A DNA stretch of 64,000 nucleotides from Bryobacteraceae bacterium (GTDB taxonomy: Bacteria; Acidobacteriota; Terriglobia; Bryobacterales; Bryobacteraceae). Made by a program: the position numbers and the translations under genes. The notes under the pieces are model-generated. The model did no database searches. It worked only from the letters and a program-made list of their open reading frames with translations, and was not told where the DNA came from. The stretch spans positions 310,001-374,000 of the forward strand of contig CANGYQ010000002.1 in NCBI GenBank assembly GCA_947458745.1, written 5' to 3'. Positions 1-7,980 of the stretch are shown here, in pieces (position 1 is the first letter of the stretch; each line of letters starts with the position of its first letter).

Positions 1-409
1 CCTGGTCGGCGCGGAAGTCGACACCGGTGAGGTCCTTGATGGTGTAGGCGTACTCGCCGGAGGTGAGGCGGCGGACGGTGACGCGGCCGGGGTCGCCCGC
101 GTTCTTGAGCGCATAGGTGCGCAGTTCGGTGCGGATCCAGTTGACGGCCGCGGCGCGCTCCTCGTCGGTGGGCTGCTTCATCTTGGCCGGCGGCATGTGC
201 CGGGTTTCGAGCGCGGTGGCCACCTTTTCCCAATGTTGAAAGTTCTCGCCGGGGGACGGTTGCGTGGAGAGCTGTTCGAGATTGACACCGCCCATCGCGG
301 CCTTGCCGTGACAGCTGAAGCAATAGGTTTTGAAGCTGGTGGGTGCGGGGGCGGCAGTGGCGGCGGCAGCTGACAGAGCTACGCAGATCGCCAGGACGGG
401 ACTTCTCAT
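1..409 (-). CDS. Secreted c-type cytochrome with DUF1587-like region (partial, N-terminus only)
   Basis: Only the first 136 codons are inside the window; the gene continues past the left edge. The start is the ATG at 409-407. Residues 1-20 form an Ala/Leu-rich signal peptide. A haem c motif CFSCHG follows at residues 30-35, and the RHMPP segment about 45 residues later could supply the axial methionine. From about residue 110 the sequence RRLTSGEYAYTIKDLTG matches the opening of DUF1587. That domain is found in the large periplasmic PSCyt1/DUF1587-1592-1588-1585 proteins common in Planctomycetes and Acidobacteria. Their substrate is unknown; electron transfer at the cell surface or periplasm is the usual inference. 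The small gene at 419-679 lies 9 bases upstream on the same strand and may be co-transcribed. The family call is fairly secure; function is not. Confidence 0.8.
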   Translation of the reverse strand, partial: MRSPVLAICVALSAAAATAAPAPTSFKTYCFSCHGKAAMGGVNLEQLSTQPSPGENFQHWEKVATALETRHMPPAKMKQPTDEERAAAVNWIRTELRTYALKNAGDPGRVTVRRLTSGEYAYTIKDLTGVDFRADQ

Positions 410-418
410 GCCCCTACT

Positions 419-679
419 TTAATATGGTTCGCACGCTTCCTGATTATGCAGGATGGGGAACGTCACCCAGCGGTATCCACCGTAGCGGCGGCAGGTCATC
501 TTTTCCTGGTTCACCCAAGTCTCCAGCGCCTGCGGTGCAAAGATCTTCACCGGATCCTGAATGTCACCCGCCATCTCAATAAACACGCGGGTTTCCGTGA
601 ACCGCAGCGTCACCGGCACCGGGCGCGGCAGTTCCAGCACCGGGGTCTTCAATAGCATGGCCAACATCGCAACCCACAT
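419..679 (-). CDS. Small conserved-looking protein of unknown function
   Basis: An 86-codon frame ends 9 bases before the start codon of the cytochrome gene on the same strand. Codon third positions are strongly G/C, like the neighbouring genes, which argues for real coding. The start could be the first ATG or internal Met codons at residues 5 or 8. No signal peptide, membrane helix or known motif is apparent. The C-terminal half is rich in aromatic and charged residues (for example RRYGGYRWVTF) and has two cysteines, at about residues 63 and 83. I do not recognise a family. It is transcribed divergently from the amidohydrolase gene at 699, with only 19 bases between the two starts. Confidence 0.5.
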   Translation of the reverse strand: MWVAMLAMLLKTPVLELPRPVPVTLRFTETRVFIEMAGDIQDPVKIFAPQALETWVNQEKMTCRRYGGYRWVTFPILHNQEACEPY

Positions 680-698
680 TCGCTCTTAGAATAGCGAG

Positions 699-1934
699 AT
701 GACCTCAGTCGTTTTGTTATTGCTGGCTCAGTACGATCTGGTACTAAAAGGCGGGCGCGTGATCGACCCGCGCAACAATGTGGACCGCGTGGCCGACGTG
801 GCTGTCACCGCGGGCAAGATCGCGGCCGTGGGCGACAACCTCGCCGGCAAGCAGACCCTGGATGTGAAGGGCCTGGTGGTGACACCGGGGCTGATCGACA
901 TTCACGTCCACTTGTTTGCCACCACCGGCGTCAAGAATGCCTGGGCGGGCGACAACAGCATTTGGCCCGATGGCTTCAGCTTCCGCACTGGCGTGACGAC
1001 GATGGCCGATGCGGGATCGAGCGGCTGGCGCAACTTTGAGACGTTCCGGCATACGGTGATCGACCGCGTGCAGACGCGAGTTTTCGCCTTCATCAACATT
1101 GCCGGGTTGGGCATGATGACCGACGTGGCGGAGCAGGATGATTTCGATCCGAAGGAACTGGCGCGCCTGGCCAAGAAGCATTCCGACATCGTGGTGGGCG
1201 TGAAGAGCGCGCACTACCAGAAACCGGACTGGGACAGCGTGGACCGGGCGCTGGAGGCCGGTCGCGAGGCCAACATCCCGATCATGGTGGACTTTGGCTA
1301 CTTCCACATTGAGCGGCCCTACTGGCAACTGGTGACCGAGCGACTGCGCCCCGGTGACATTTCGACGCACATGTTCCGGGGGCCGGTACCGTTTGTCGGG
1401 CCGGACGGAAAGCTGCTGGAATACTTGACCCGGGCGCGGGCGCGGGGGGTCAAGTTTGATGTGGGCCATGGCGGCGGCAGCTTTGTCTTCCGCAATGCCG
1501 TGCCGGCAGTGAAGCTGGGCTTTTACCCGGATTCGATTTCGACTGACCAGCATACGGGCTCAATGAACGGCCAGATGATGGACATGCCGACGACGATGTC
1601 GAAGATGCTGGCGCTGGGCATCCCGCTGACAGAAGTGATTCGCGAATCCACCTGGAACCCGGCACAGTTGATCAAGCATCCGGAGCTGGGGCACCTTTCC
1701 GTGGGCGCACCGGCGGACGTGGCGGTGTGGAATGTCATGAAAGGCGATTTTGGCTTCGCCGATTTCGCGGGCGGCGGGTTGCGGTCCGCCGAACGGCTCT
1801 CCTGCGAACTCACGCTGCGCGAGGGCAAGGTGGTCTGGAACTGGAACGCCCGCGGCGCGGTGGACTGGAAAACGCTGCCTTCCAACTACGGCGTCCGGCC
1901 CAAGGTGGACCAGATCGTGCTGCCGCCCAAATAG
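699..1934 (+). CDS. Amidohydrolase/deacetylase family metallohydrolase
   Basis: A 411-residue amidohydrolase-superfamily enzyme of the dihydroorotase-like amidohydrolase/deacetylase group. The N-terminal beta-sandwich segment (VLKGGRVIDP) leads into the metal-binding HVH at residues 69-71 (GLIDIHVHL). K169 in VGVKSAH is placed like the carbamylated lysine bridging two metals. Further histidines occur in STHMF and DVGHGGGSF, and ISTDQH near residue 285 supplies the catalytic-type aspartate. The C-terminal GAPADVAVWN segment is typical of the family. It probably hydrolyses an amide or cyclic amide, but the substrate cannot be read from sequence. The N-terminus is hydrophobic (MTSVVLLLLA), which could be a short signal peptide. 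It is convergent with the DUF1080 gene, with 3 bases between their ends. Confidence 0.85.
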   Translation: MTSVVLLLLAQYDLVLKGGRVIDPRNNVDRVADVAVTAGKIAAVGDNLAGKQTLDVKGLVVTPGLIDIHVHLFATTGVKNAWAGDNSIWPDGFSFRTGVTTMADAGSSGWRNFETFRHTVIDRVQTRVFAFINIAGLGMMTDVAEQDDFDPKELARLAKKHSDIVVGVKSAHYQKPDWDSVDRALEAGREANIPIMVDFGYFHIERPYWQLVTERLRPGDISTHMFRGPVPFVGPDGKLLEYLTRARARGVKFDVGHGGGSFVFRNAVPAVKLGFYPDSISTDQHTGSMNGQMMDMPTTMSKMLALGIPLTEVIRESTWNPAQLIKHPELGHLSVGAPADVAVWNVMKGDFGFADFAGGGLRSAERLSCELTLREGKVVWNWNARGAVDWKTLPSNYGVRPKVDQIVLPPK

Positions 1935-1937
1935 CCG

Positions 1938-2864
1938 CTACTTCTTGGGTAGCGCCACGGTGATGTTGCGGAACTTCAGGCCGCCGGTGTGATCGCCTTG
2001 GATGTAGAACGGGCCGGGCTCGGCTTCATTGGCGTCGAGGGCGCCGCCGGTGATGCCTTCGATCTCCTGATGGTCGATGGTGGTGACGCCGTTGCGGACG
2101 ACGGTGACGGTGCGGCCAACGAGTTCAATGTCAAAGACGTCCCATTCGCCGGGACGGCGCGGCAGTTCGGTTTTGGGGGCGATGCGGCCATAGACGGACC
2201 CGATGCGGCGCTCGAGCGGGTTGGAAGAAAGCGGTTCTGATTCCAGCTGGATCTCGTACCGGCCGCGGAGGTAGAAGCCGCTGTTGGCGTGATCGGGGCA
2301 GTTCACTTCAAAGTGGAGCTTGAAGTCTTCGAACTTGCGGTCGGACTTCAGATTGGCACCGTGATCTTCATTCACCAGCAGGCCGTCCTTCACCACCCAG
2401 TGGCTCTTGGTGGGGTCACCGAGCGGTGACCAGCCGGTCAAGTCCTTGCCGTTGAACAGAGGCTCCGGTGCGCTCCAGGCTTTGGGGGCGCTGCGTTTCA
2501 GCGATGGGGCGCGGACACCGGTTAAGGCCATCGTCTCGTCGGCGCGCTTCTGGACGCCCTTCAGTTCCCCACCCGCTGCGGATAGCTCCCAGGAGACGGC
2601 CGGGCGCTTATTGGTGGCACTAACCAGCGGCAGGATCAGCTTGCCGCCTTCCACCTTCACGTCCTTCACCTGGTAGACATTGCCGCCGGTGGGTTGATAC
2701 CAGACCTCCAGTTGCCCGCCCTTCTCCGTAATGCCCAGCCAACTGGCGCGGTTGCCACCCGGCGTCGAAAGGTTAAAGTTCCAGCGCCCTTCAAAGGGGC
2801 TGGCGGCCCAGGCGGAGGTGAACAGAAGTGAGGCGAGCGCGAGGCGAGGAAGCGAACGGGTCAT
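1938..2864 (-). CDS. Secreted DUF1080 (3-keto-disaccharide hydrolase-like) protein
   Basis: 308 residues. A signal peptide (about residues 1-20, ending AWA-A) is followed by an N-terminal beta-rich region to about residue 125. The DUF1080 domain then starts at PLFNGKDLTGW. Conserved family features are visible: WVVKDGLLV, FEDFKLHFEVNCPDHANSG, RGRYEIQLES, PGEWDVFDIELVGRTVTVV and FYIQGDHTGGLKFRNI. DUF1080 proteins have a concanavalin/laminin-G-like jelly roll. Some are 3-keto-glycoside hydrolases or lyases acting in the periplasm or outside the cell on sugars. The family call is strong; the substrate is unknown. The gene lies between an amidohydrolase and a beta-propeller lipoprotein gene, in keeping with a catabolic neighbourhood. 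Confidence 0.88.
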   Translation of the reverse strand: MTRSLPRLALASLLFTSAWAASPFEGRWNFNLSTPGGNRASWLGITEKGGQLEVWYQPTGGNVYQVKDVKVEGGKLILPLVSATNKRPAVSWELSAAGGELKGVQKRADETMALTGVRAPSLKRSAPKAWSAPEPLFNGKDLTGWSPLGDPTKSHWVVKDGLLVNEDHGANLKSDRKFEDFKLHFEVNCPDHANSGFYLRGRYEIQLESEPLSSNPLERRIGSVYGRIAPKTELPRRPGEWDVFDIELVGRTVTVVRNGVTTIDHQEIEGITGGALDANEAEPGPFYIQGDHTGGLKFRNITVALPKK

Positions 2865-2906
2865 GCCTGCATTCTAGTACGGGGCCGCGGGAGATCCGTG
2901 CACCGC

Positions 2907-4031
2907 CTAAACCTCCACAACGACCGCTGCCACCGGCATCGACCCGACCGGGATCATGGTGAATAGCGGACCGGCCTTGGTCCTGCGGCCCGCCATGGCA
3001 TCGACGCGGATGACGGCCATGTCGCCGGAGCGGCGGTTCAGGACCAGGGCGAAATTGTTGTCGGGCGTGATGCAGATGTAGTCTGGGTCCTGGCCGACGG
3101 GGACGACGGCGCGGACTTTCTGGGTTTGGATGTCGAGCACGGTGACTTCGCCGGAGGAGCGGTTGGCGACAAACAGGAAGTCCGGGTTGACGGAGGTGGC
3201 CATGGCTCCGGGTTCGTGTCCGGCCAGAATGGTGCCCGCCACTTGCGTCTGAAAGGGGTAGACCACGGCGACTGCGTCCTGCCCGGCCCCGGTGATGAAT
3301 AGCTGTCCACCATCCTGCTTGAAGCAGAACCGCTCCGGCTTCAGCGACAGGGGAAGCTCGACGATGCGCTGGCCGGTGGCCACGTCAAAGACCACCAGCA
3401 ACTGCTCCGCCGGACTGCCGGCCAGCAGCAGCCTGCCGTTCTTCAGGAACTGCAGGGGGCCCGTTTGGGAACCCACCTTCAGTTCGTACTGCACCTTGCG
3501 GGTGGTCAGATTCATCATGGCGACTCGGCCGGTGTCACCCAGATTGACGGCGGCATAGGGAAGGCCACCATCGGGCGCGATGTCGATGTCACGGCAGCCT
3601 TCCGGCAGGGCGATGATCGCATCCGGATCGAGAGTATCCAAGCGCACGCGGACCAGCTTGCGCTCCGCCGGGGCTAGCAGCCATAAGGTGTTGCCCCCGG
3701 GGTCGAGCCGCATGGCGGTGGCGCTGCGGGTGAAGACGCGGGAGACCTCGACGGCCATCGTTCCGACATCAATGCGGTGGAGTGCCCCGGTGGAGGGGGT
3801 CAGAGCCAGCACACTGGGGCGGAACGGGTGGGCGATCAGGGCGGTGGGCGACTGGCCTAAACGGATGTGGCGAACAACGGTAAATGTCTGTAAGTCCACC
3901 ACTGCGATCGCCTGGCCTTCGTAGTTCGAGACAAAGGCGAAACCACTGAAACCACGGCTCTTTTTCTTCTGACAGGCGGTTGAGGCCAGGCCCGCGGCCA
4001 GGCCAGCTTGGATGAACGATCGGCGGCGCAT
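2907..4031 (-). CDS. Tat/lipoprotein beta-propeller protein (YVTN/YncE-like)
   Basis: 374 residues. The start MRRRSFIQAGLAAGLASTAC combines a twin-arginine-like motif (RRRSF) with a lipobox-like ASTAC at about residues 16-20, so a lipoprotein exported by Tat is likely. The remainder is a repeated pattern of about 40 residues typical of YVTN/YncE beta-propellers: FVSNYEGQAIAVVDLQTF, LFVANRSSGEVTVLDIQT and ALVLNRRSGDMAVIRVD. Such proteins bind ligands or act as lactonases. No lactonase catalytic set can be identified here, so binding or surface display is equally possible. It is the last gene before the shape operon and is divergent from mreB, with 119 bases between the starts. Confidence 0.8.
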   Translation of the reverse strand: MRRRSFIQAGLAAGLASTACQKKKSRGFSGFAFVSNYEGQAIAVVDLQTFTVVRHIRLGQSPTALIAHPFRPSVLALTPSTGALHRIDVGTMAVEVSRVFTRSATAMRLDPGGNTLWLLAPAERKLVRVRLDTLDPDAIIALPEGCRDIDIAPDGGLPYAAVNLGDTGRVAMMNLTTRKVQYELKVGSQTGPLQFLKNGRLLLAGSPAEQLLVVFDVATGQRIVELPLSLKPERFCFKQDGGQLFITGAGQDAVAVVYPFQTQVAGTILAGHEPGAMATSVNPDFLFVANRSSGEVTVLDIQTQKVRAVVPVGQDPDYICITPDNNFALVLNRRSGDMAVIRVDAMAGRRTKAGPLFTMIPVGSMPVAAVVVEV

Positions 4032-4150
4032 GTGTTAGTCTTGGGAGTGATTTCGGGGTTCGCCGCGCCCCCGCGCTTCGAAGTTCCCAATCGATTAGCC
4101 CGCAGCTTAGAAGCCAGCGAGCACGCCCCTTAGAAGTTGTACCACTTTCA

Positions 4151-5176
4151 ATGAATTATCGGTCTTTATTCAGTCTATTCTCTTCCGACCTAGCCATCGA
4201 CCTCGGAACCGCGAACACCCTTGTTTTTGCCCGCGGCAAGGGCATTGTCGTCAATGAACCGTCCATCGTGGCGATCAACAAGACCACCGGCGAAGTAGAA
4301 GCCGTCGGCATGCAGGCCAAGGAGATGCTGGGCCGCACCCCGGGCAACATCGTCGCCATCCGGCCCATGAAGGACGGCGTCATCGCCGACTTCAAGGTGA
4401 CCGAGCGCATGCTGAACTACTTCATTCAGAAGGCGCACGGCCGCAAAGTGCTGGTACACCCCCGCATCGTTATCGGCGTCCCCAGCGAAATCACGCAGGT
4501 GGAAAAGCGCGCGGTCATCGATTCGGCTTACCGCGCCAAAGCCAGCGAAGTACACCTGGTGGAGCAGGCCATGGTGGCCGCCATCGGCGCCGGGCTGCCC
4601 ATCACGGAACCTTCCGGCAACATGGTGGTAGATATTGGCGGCGGCACCACGGACGTGGCCGTTATCTCGTTATCCGGCATTGTCTATTCGCGTTCGGTCC
4701 GCGTGGCGGGCAACGAGATGGACGACGCCATCATGCAGTACCTGAAGCGCAAGTACAACCTGCTGATTGGCGAGCGCACGGCGGAACAGATCAAGATCAC
4801 CGTCGGCAGCGCCTACCCACTGGACCGGCCGCTGACGATGGAAATTAAGGGCCGCAACCTGATCGAGGGCGTGCCGCGCACCATCACCATTGATGACAAA
4901 GAGATTCGCGAATCGTTGAGCGAATGCATCGCCACCATCATGAATGCCATCCGTGTGGCGCTGGAACGAACACCGCCGGAATTGTCGGCTGACATCAGCG
5001 ACCGCGGCATCGTGCTTACCGGTGGCGGGGCCTTGATCAAGAATCTCGACAAGCGCATCCGGGAAGAGACCGGACTACCGGTGTCGATCGCCGAAGATCC
5101 GCTGGCCAGCGTGGTGCTGGGCACCGGCAAGATGCTAACCGACTTCAAGTTGCTGCGCCGCATTGCGATTGAGTAG
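4151..5176 (+). CDS. mreB: Rod-shape-determining actin homologue MreB
   Basis: 341 residues, the usual MreB length. The phosphate-1 motif DLGTANTLVF is at residues 16-25. The adenosine and phosphate-2 regions are also present (VVDIGGGTTDVAVISL near residue 160, GIVLTGGGALI near residue 290). MreB polymerises under the inner membrane and positions the elongation machinery (MreC, MreD, PBP2, RodA), all encoded just downstream. The start ATG at 4151 gives the canonical N-terminus. Between mreB and mreC lie 834 bases instead of the usual short spacer, holding a decayed toxin-antitoxin pair. Whether mreC is still co-transcribed with mreB is therefore uncertain. Confidence 0.98.
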   Translation: MNYRSLFSLFSSDLAIDLGTANTLVFARGKGIVVNEPSIVAINKTTGEVEAVGMQAKEMLGRTPGNIVAIRPMKDGVIADFKVTERMLNYFIQKAHGRKVLVHPRIVIGVPSEITQVEKRAVIDSAYRAKASEVHLVEQAMVAAIGAGLPITEPSGNMVVDIGGGTTDVAVISLSGIVYSRSVRVAGNEMDDAIMQYLKRKYNLLIGERTAEQIKITVGSAYPLDRPLTMEIKGRNLIEGVPRTITIDDKEIRESLSECIATIMNAIRVALERTPPELSADISDRGIVLTGGGALIKNLDKRIREETGLPVSIAEDPLASVVLGTGKMLTDFKLLRRIAIE

Positions 5177-5331
5177 ACCCGTTTACAGGGGAGGCTCTTC
5201 GATATGGCGGGCCAAGTTCATCGGCCGAGAAGGCGCGGCCGTCGGCATCGCCGCTGGCGACGCCTTCTGTGTCGCCGTGACAACTACATCCTGATTCGAT
5301 ACCGTTAAATGGAGGGGGGCAACCGCTGTTT

Positions 5332-5628
5332 ATGCAGGTGACGGTCGATATTCCGGACGACATGGCCCAGCGCCTCTCCACCGAGGGGGGCGATCTTTCC
5401 CGCCGCGCCCTGGAGGCTTTGGCCGCCAGGGAATACCGTCATGGACGCCTCTATAAGCCGGATCTCAGGCGATTGCTCGGCTTCACCACCAGCGATCAGA
5501 TCGACACTTTTCTCAAGGCTCACGAAGTATGGATCGACTACACGTCCGCTGACCTGGAGCGGGAACGTGCCGCGCTACAACGCCTCGGCGTCTGCGGCCA
5601 TCTCTCTCGGCGTCAGCCTCAAGGCTGA
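5332..5628 (+). CDS. UPF0175-family antitoxin with altered C-terminus
   Basis: 98 residues. The first about 75 match the UPF0175 antitoxin family: VTVDIPDDMAQRL, LSRRALEALAAREYRHGRL, LLGFTTSDQIDTFLKAHEV and YTSADLERERAALQRL. These are small antitoxins usually paired with a PIN-like DUF3368 toxin. Here the antitoxin frame runs at about residue 84 straight into sequence that, in the +1 frame, encodes the middle of a DUF3368 protein. The last about 14 residues (VCGHLSRRQPQG) are therefore out-of-frame read-through of toxin DNA and not native antitoxin. The module looks inserted between mreB and mreC and partly deleted. Activity of the remaining antitoxin is possible but unproven. Confidence 0.7.
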   Translation: MQVTVDIPDDMAQRLSTEGGDLSRRALEALAAREYRHGRLYKPDLRRLLGFTTSDQIDTFLKAHEVWIDYTSADLERERAALQRLGVCGHLSRRQPQG

Positions 5629-5833
5629 TCTCATTCTCATTGACGAACGCCGGGGTTCCGCCGCCGCCCTCGGCAAAGGGATCGAAGTGACCGGCACCTT
5701 GGGAATCCTCGACCTCGCCGCCAAACGCAAACTCATCGATCTACCCCAGGCTATTGAACGGTTGAAGCAAACCAACTTCCGCTATCGCAAACAAATGATC
5801 GAAGAACTGCTCGCCCAGCACCAGAGTCAGTGA
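5591..5833 (+). pseudogene. Truncated DUF3368 (PIN-like) toxin remnant
   Basis: In the frame starting at 5591 the sequence reads SAAISLGVSLKADLILIDER, then GIEVTGTLGILDLAAKRKLI and a charged C-terminus ending at 5833. This corresponds to the C-terminal half of DUF3368 toxins, which are usually about 150-165 residues. The N-terminal half, with the first acidic PIN residues and its own start codon, is missing. The remnant joins the 3' end of the UPF0175 antitoxin in a different frame, best explained by a deletion of roughly 70-80 codons across the antitoxin-toxin junction. An open frame continues upstream to 5441, but that part is the antitoxin DNA in the wrong frame. Confidence 0.75.
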
Positions 5834-6010
5834 GCGGGACCAGTTAGTTCGGCCCGAGGGCAGCGTTCTGTTTAGGGGGGGGTGAGGTTGCCGGAAACCG
5901 CATTTTTGCATCTGGGACGCACCGGACCCACCGTATCGGTTAGCATCACAATGAGGGTTTTTGTGCCGGTTGTTTGACCGTGCCGCTGCGGGCTGCTTTT
6001 CTTTGTTCTG

Positions 6011-7351
6011 ATGGACTTTTTGCTGCACCGATACCGGAGCCTGACTGTGCTGGTCGTGACGATCCTGGCGCAGTTGGTGCTGTTGGCCTATCAGGTGAAG
6101 ACGGATGGCGATGTCCGGCTGATCCGCGTTTGGTCAGTGGAGGCGGTGACGCCGCTGGCGCGGGTGCTGGAAGGGATCCGCTCGAGCACGTCGGACTTTT
6201 TTAGCAACTACGTGGTGCTCTCCGGTGCGCAGGCCGAGAACCGCCGGATGCGCGAGGAGCTGGGCCGGCTGAAGATGGACAACCAGTTTCTGCGCAGCGA
6301 ACTGTCGACGGCGCAGCGGGCGGAAGCGCTGGTGGTCTTCCAGAAACGCTCCCCGTCAAAAACGGTGGCGGCGCGCGTGATTGGCTCCAGCACCGGAGCC
6401 AACGCCAAGGTGGTTTTTGTCGATCGCGGCTTTACCAGCGGCGTGCTGAAGGGCATGGCGGTGCTGACCCCGGACGGCATTGTGGGCAAAGTGATTGCCA
6501 GCTACCCGACGGCCGCGCAGGTGCAGTTGATCACTGATCCTTCCTTTGCGGCCGGCGTCATCTCCCAAAGCAGCCGGGTGCAGGGGACACTGAAGGGCCA
6601 GGGGCGCGGCGATTTGCTGGTGGACTATGTCCAATTGGAGCAGAAAGTCGAAAAGGGCGAGTGGTTCTTTACCTCGGGCGACGATCGCGTGTTCCCCAAG
6701 GGTCTGCCCGTGGGGCAGGTGAGCGTTGACAAGCAGGGCACCACCTTCCGTGAAATCTATCTGCTGCCCAGCGGCTTCCAGCATGGCTTGGAGGAAGTGC
6801 TGATTGTGGTGGAAGGCGTCCATCAGCAGATTCCGGACGATGTTTCGGCGTTCAACCAGCCCATCAAGCTACTGCCGCCGCCCCCGCCACCGGAAGGGAG
6901 CCCGGAATCCGGCAGCTTGGCCGCCCCCGACGGCGGTCCACAACCGTTGACTACGGATGCCGACCGGCTGCGGCAAAAGTATCGCGCCCTGGGCGAAGCG
7001 CAATCGCACAAATATGGCGAAGGCATGACCGCACCGAACTACAACCAGGCCACACCGCCCGTCGTTCCCGGTACACCTGCCGGTTCGGTCGCGACGCCGC
7101 CGGGTGCCGCGCCAGGGACGACAGCAGCCCGCCCGATTGCGCCTGCGGCGGGCGTTGCCACCAAGGGCCCGGCCACGACGCCGGGAGCAACGCCTCTGTC
7201 GGGCACGGTGGCGAATCCGGCCCCGCCCGCCACGAAAGCCCCGGCCATGAAGGCACCCGTAACGCCCACGACAGCTCCCACTACAACTCCCACCTCAACT
7301 CCCGCGGTGAAAAGCACCACAACGCCCGCGGTGAAGCCTCCGGTGCCCTGA
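6011..7351 (+). CDS. mreC: Rod-shape-determining protein MreC with long proline/threonine-rich tail
   Basis: 446 residues. One membrane helix (about residues 10-29) is followed by a coiled-coil segment around residues 70-105 (AENRRMREELGRLKMDNQFL). The two beta-barrel domains follow (ARVIGSSTGANAKVVFVDRG, GLPVGQVSVDKQGTTFREI, EEVLIVVEG). MreC scaffolds PBP2/RodA in the periplasm. After about residue 285 comes an unusual tail of about 160 residues rich in Pro, Ala, Thr and Gly, with no predicted fold. Typical MreC proteins are about 280-330 residues. The start ATG at 6011 is preceded by 177 bases downstream of the toxin remnant. Its stop codon overlaps the mreD start by one base. Confidence 0.95.
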   Translation: MDFLLHRYRSLTVLVVTILAQLVLLAYQVKTDGDVRLIRVWSVEAVTPLARVLEGIRSSTSDFFSNYVVLSGAQAENRRMREELGRLKMDNQFLRSELSTAQRAEALVVFQKRSPSKTVAARVIGSSTGANAKVVFVDRGFTSGVLKGMAVLTPDGIVGKVIASYPTAAQVQLITDPSFAAGVISQSSRVQGTLKGQGRGDLLVDYVQLEQKVEKGEWFFTSGDDRVFPKGLPVGQVSVDKQGTTFREIYLLPSGFQHGLEEVLIVVEGVHQQIPDDVSAFNQPIKLLPPPPPPEGSPESGSLAAPDGGPQPLTTDADRLRQKYRALGEAQSHKYGEGMTAPNYNQATPPVVPGTPAGSVATPPGAAPGTTAARPIAPAAGVATKGPATTPGATPLSGTVANPAPPATKAPAMKAPVTPTTAPTTTPTSTPAVKSTTTPAVKPPVP

Positions 7352-7896
7352 TGAGCGAATACACCGAATCGATCATCCCGGGTGTAAGCCGCCGGAAGTC
7401 GGCATCGCGGTATCGTCCGGCAGTTTTCCTGCTGGTGCCGCTGCTGGCCATCCTGTTCCAAGTGTATGTGCCGCGCTTTATCGAGAGCGCCGCGAATCTG
7501 GAGTTGCCGCTGCTGGTGACCGTCTATTTCTCGCTGATGCGGCGTCAGCCCATTGCCGGTACGTTGATTGGCGCAGTAATCGGCCTGGCGCAGGATTCGT
7601 TGAGCCACCTGCCGCTGGGGATGTTTGGCATCGTCAAGACTTTGGTGGGCTATTTCGCCGCCTCGGTCAGCCAGCGCTTTGACGTCGAGAACCCCGCTAT
7701 CCGGCTGATCCTGGGCTTCTTCTTTTTCTTCTTCCACCAGTTTTTTTACTGGATTCTGTCGCGCGCGCTGCTGAGCCAGCAGGTGGGCTTTGACTTGGTG
7801 CAGACGTTGATTGTGGGCGTGCTTAACGCGGCCGTTGGGCTGCCGCTGTTTGTGCTGCTTGATAAACTGCGGCAGGACGACGTGGCGCTGGCGTAA
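7351..7896 (+). CDS. mreD: Rod-shape-determining membrane protein MreD
   Basis: 181 residues with about five hydrophobic helices, the normal MreD size and topology. Recognisable segments include ELPLLVTVYFSLMRR, GTLIGAVIGLAQDSLSHLPLG and LNAAVGLPLFVLLDKL. MreD is an inner-membrane partner of MreC and PBP2 in the elongation complex. The start codon shares its A with the mreC stop (TGATG), so translation is probably coupled. The identification rests on position and topology as much as on motif similarity. Confidence 0.9.
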   Translation: MSEYTESIIPGVSRRKSASRYRPAVFLLVPLLAILFQVYVPRFIESAANLELPLLVTVYFSLMRRQPIAGTLIGAVIGLAQDSLSHLPLGMFGIVKTLVGYFAASVSQRFDVENPAIRLILGFFFFFFHQFFYWILSRALLSQQVGFDLVQTLIVGVLNAAVGLPLFVLLDKLRQDDVALA

Positions 7897-7980
7897 CTAG
7901 TGTTTTGGGCGAACAAAAAGCCGCCGCCGGCACCCTTGATTCCATTCGTCTTCGCTAGACTATGAATTGGGCCTCCACCC

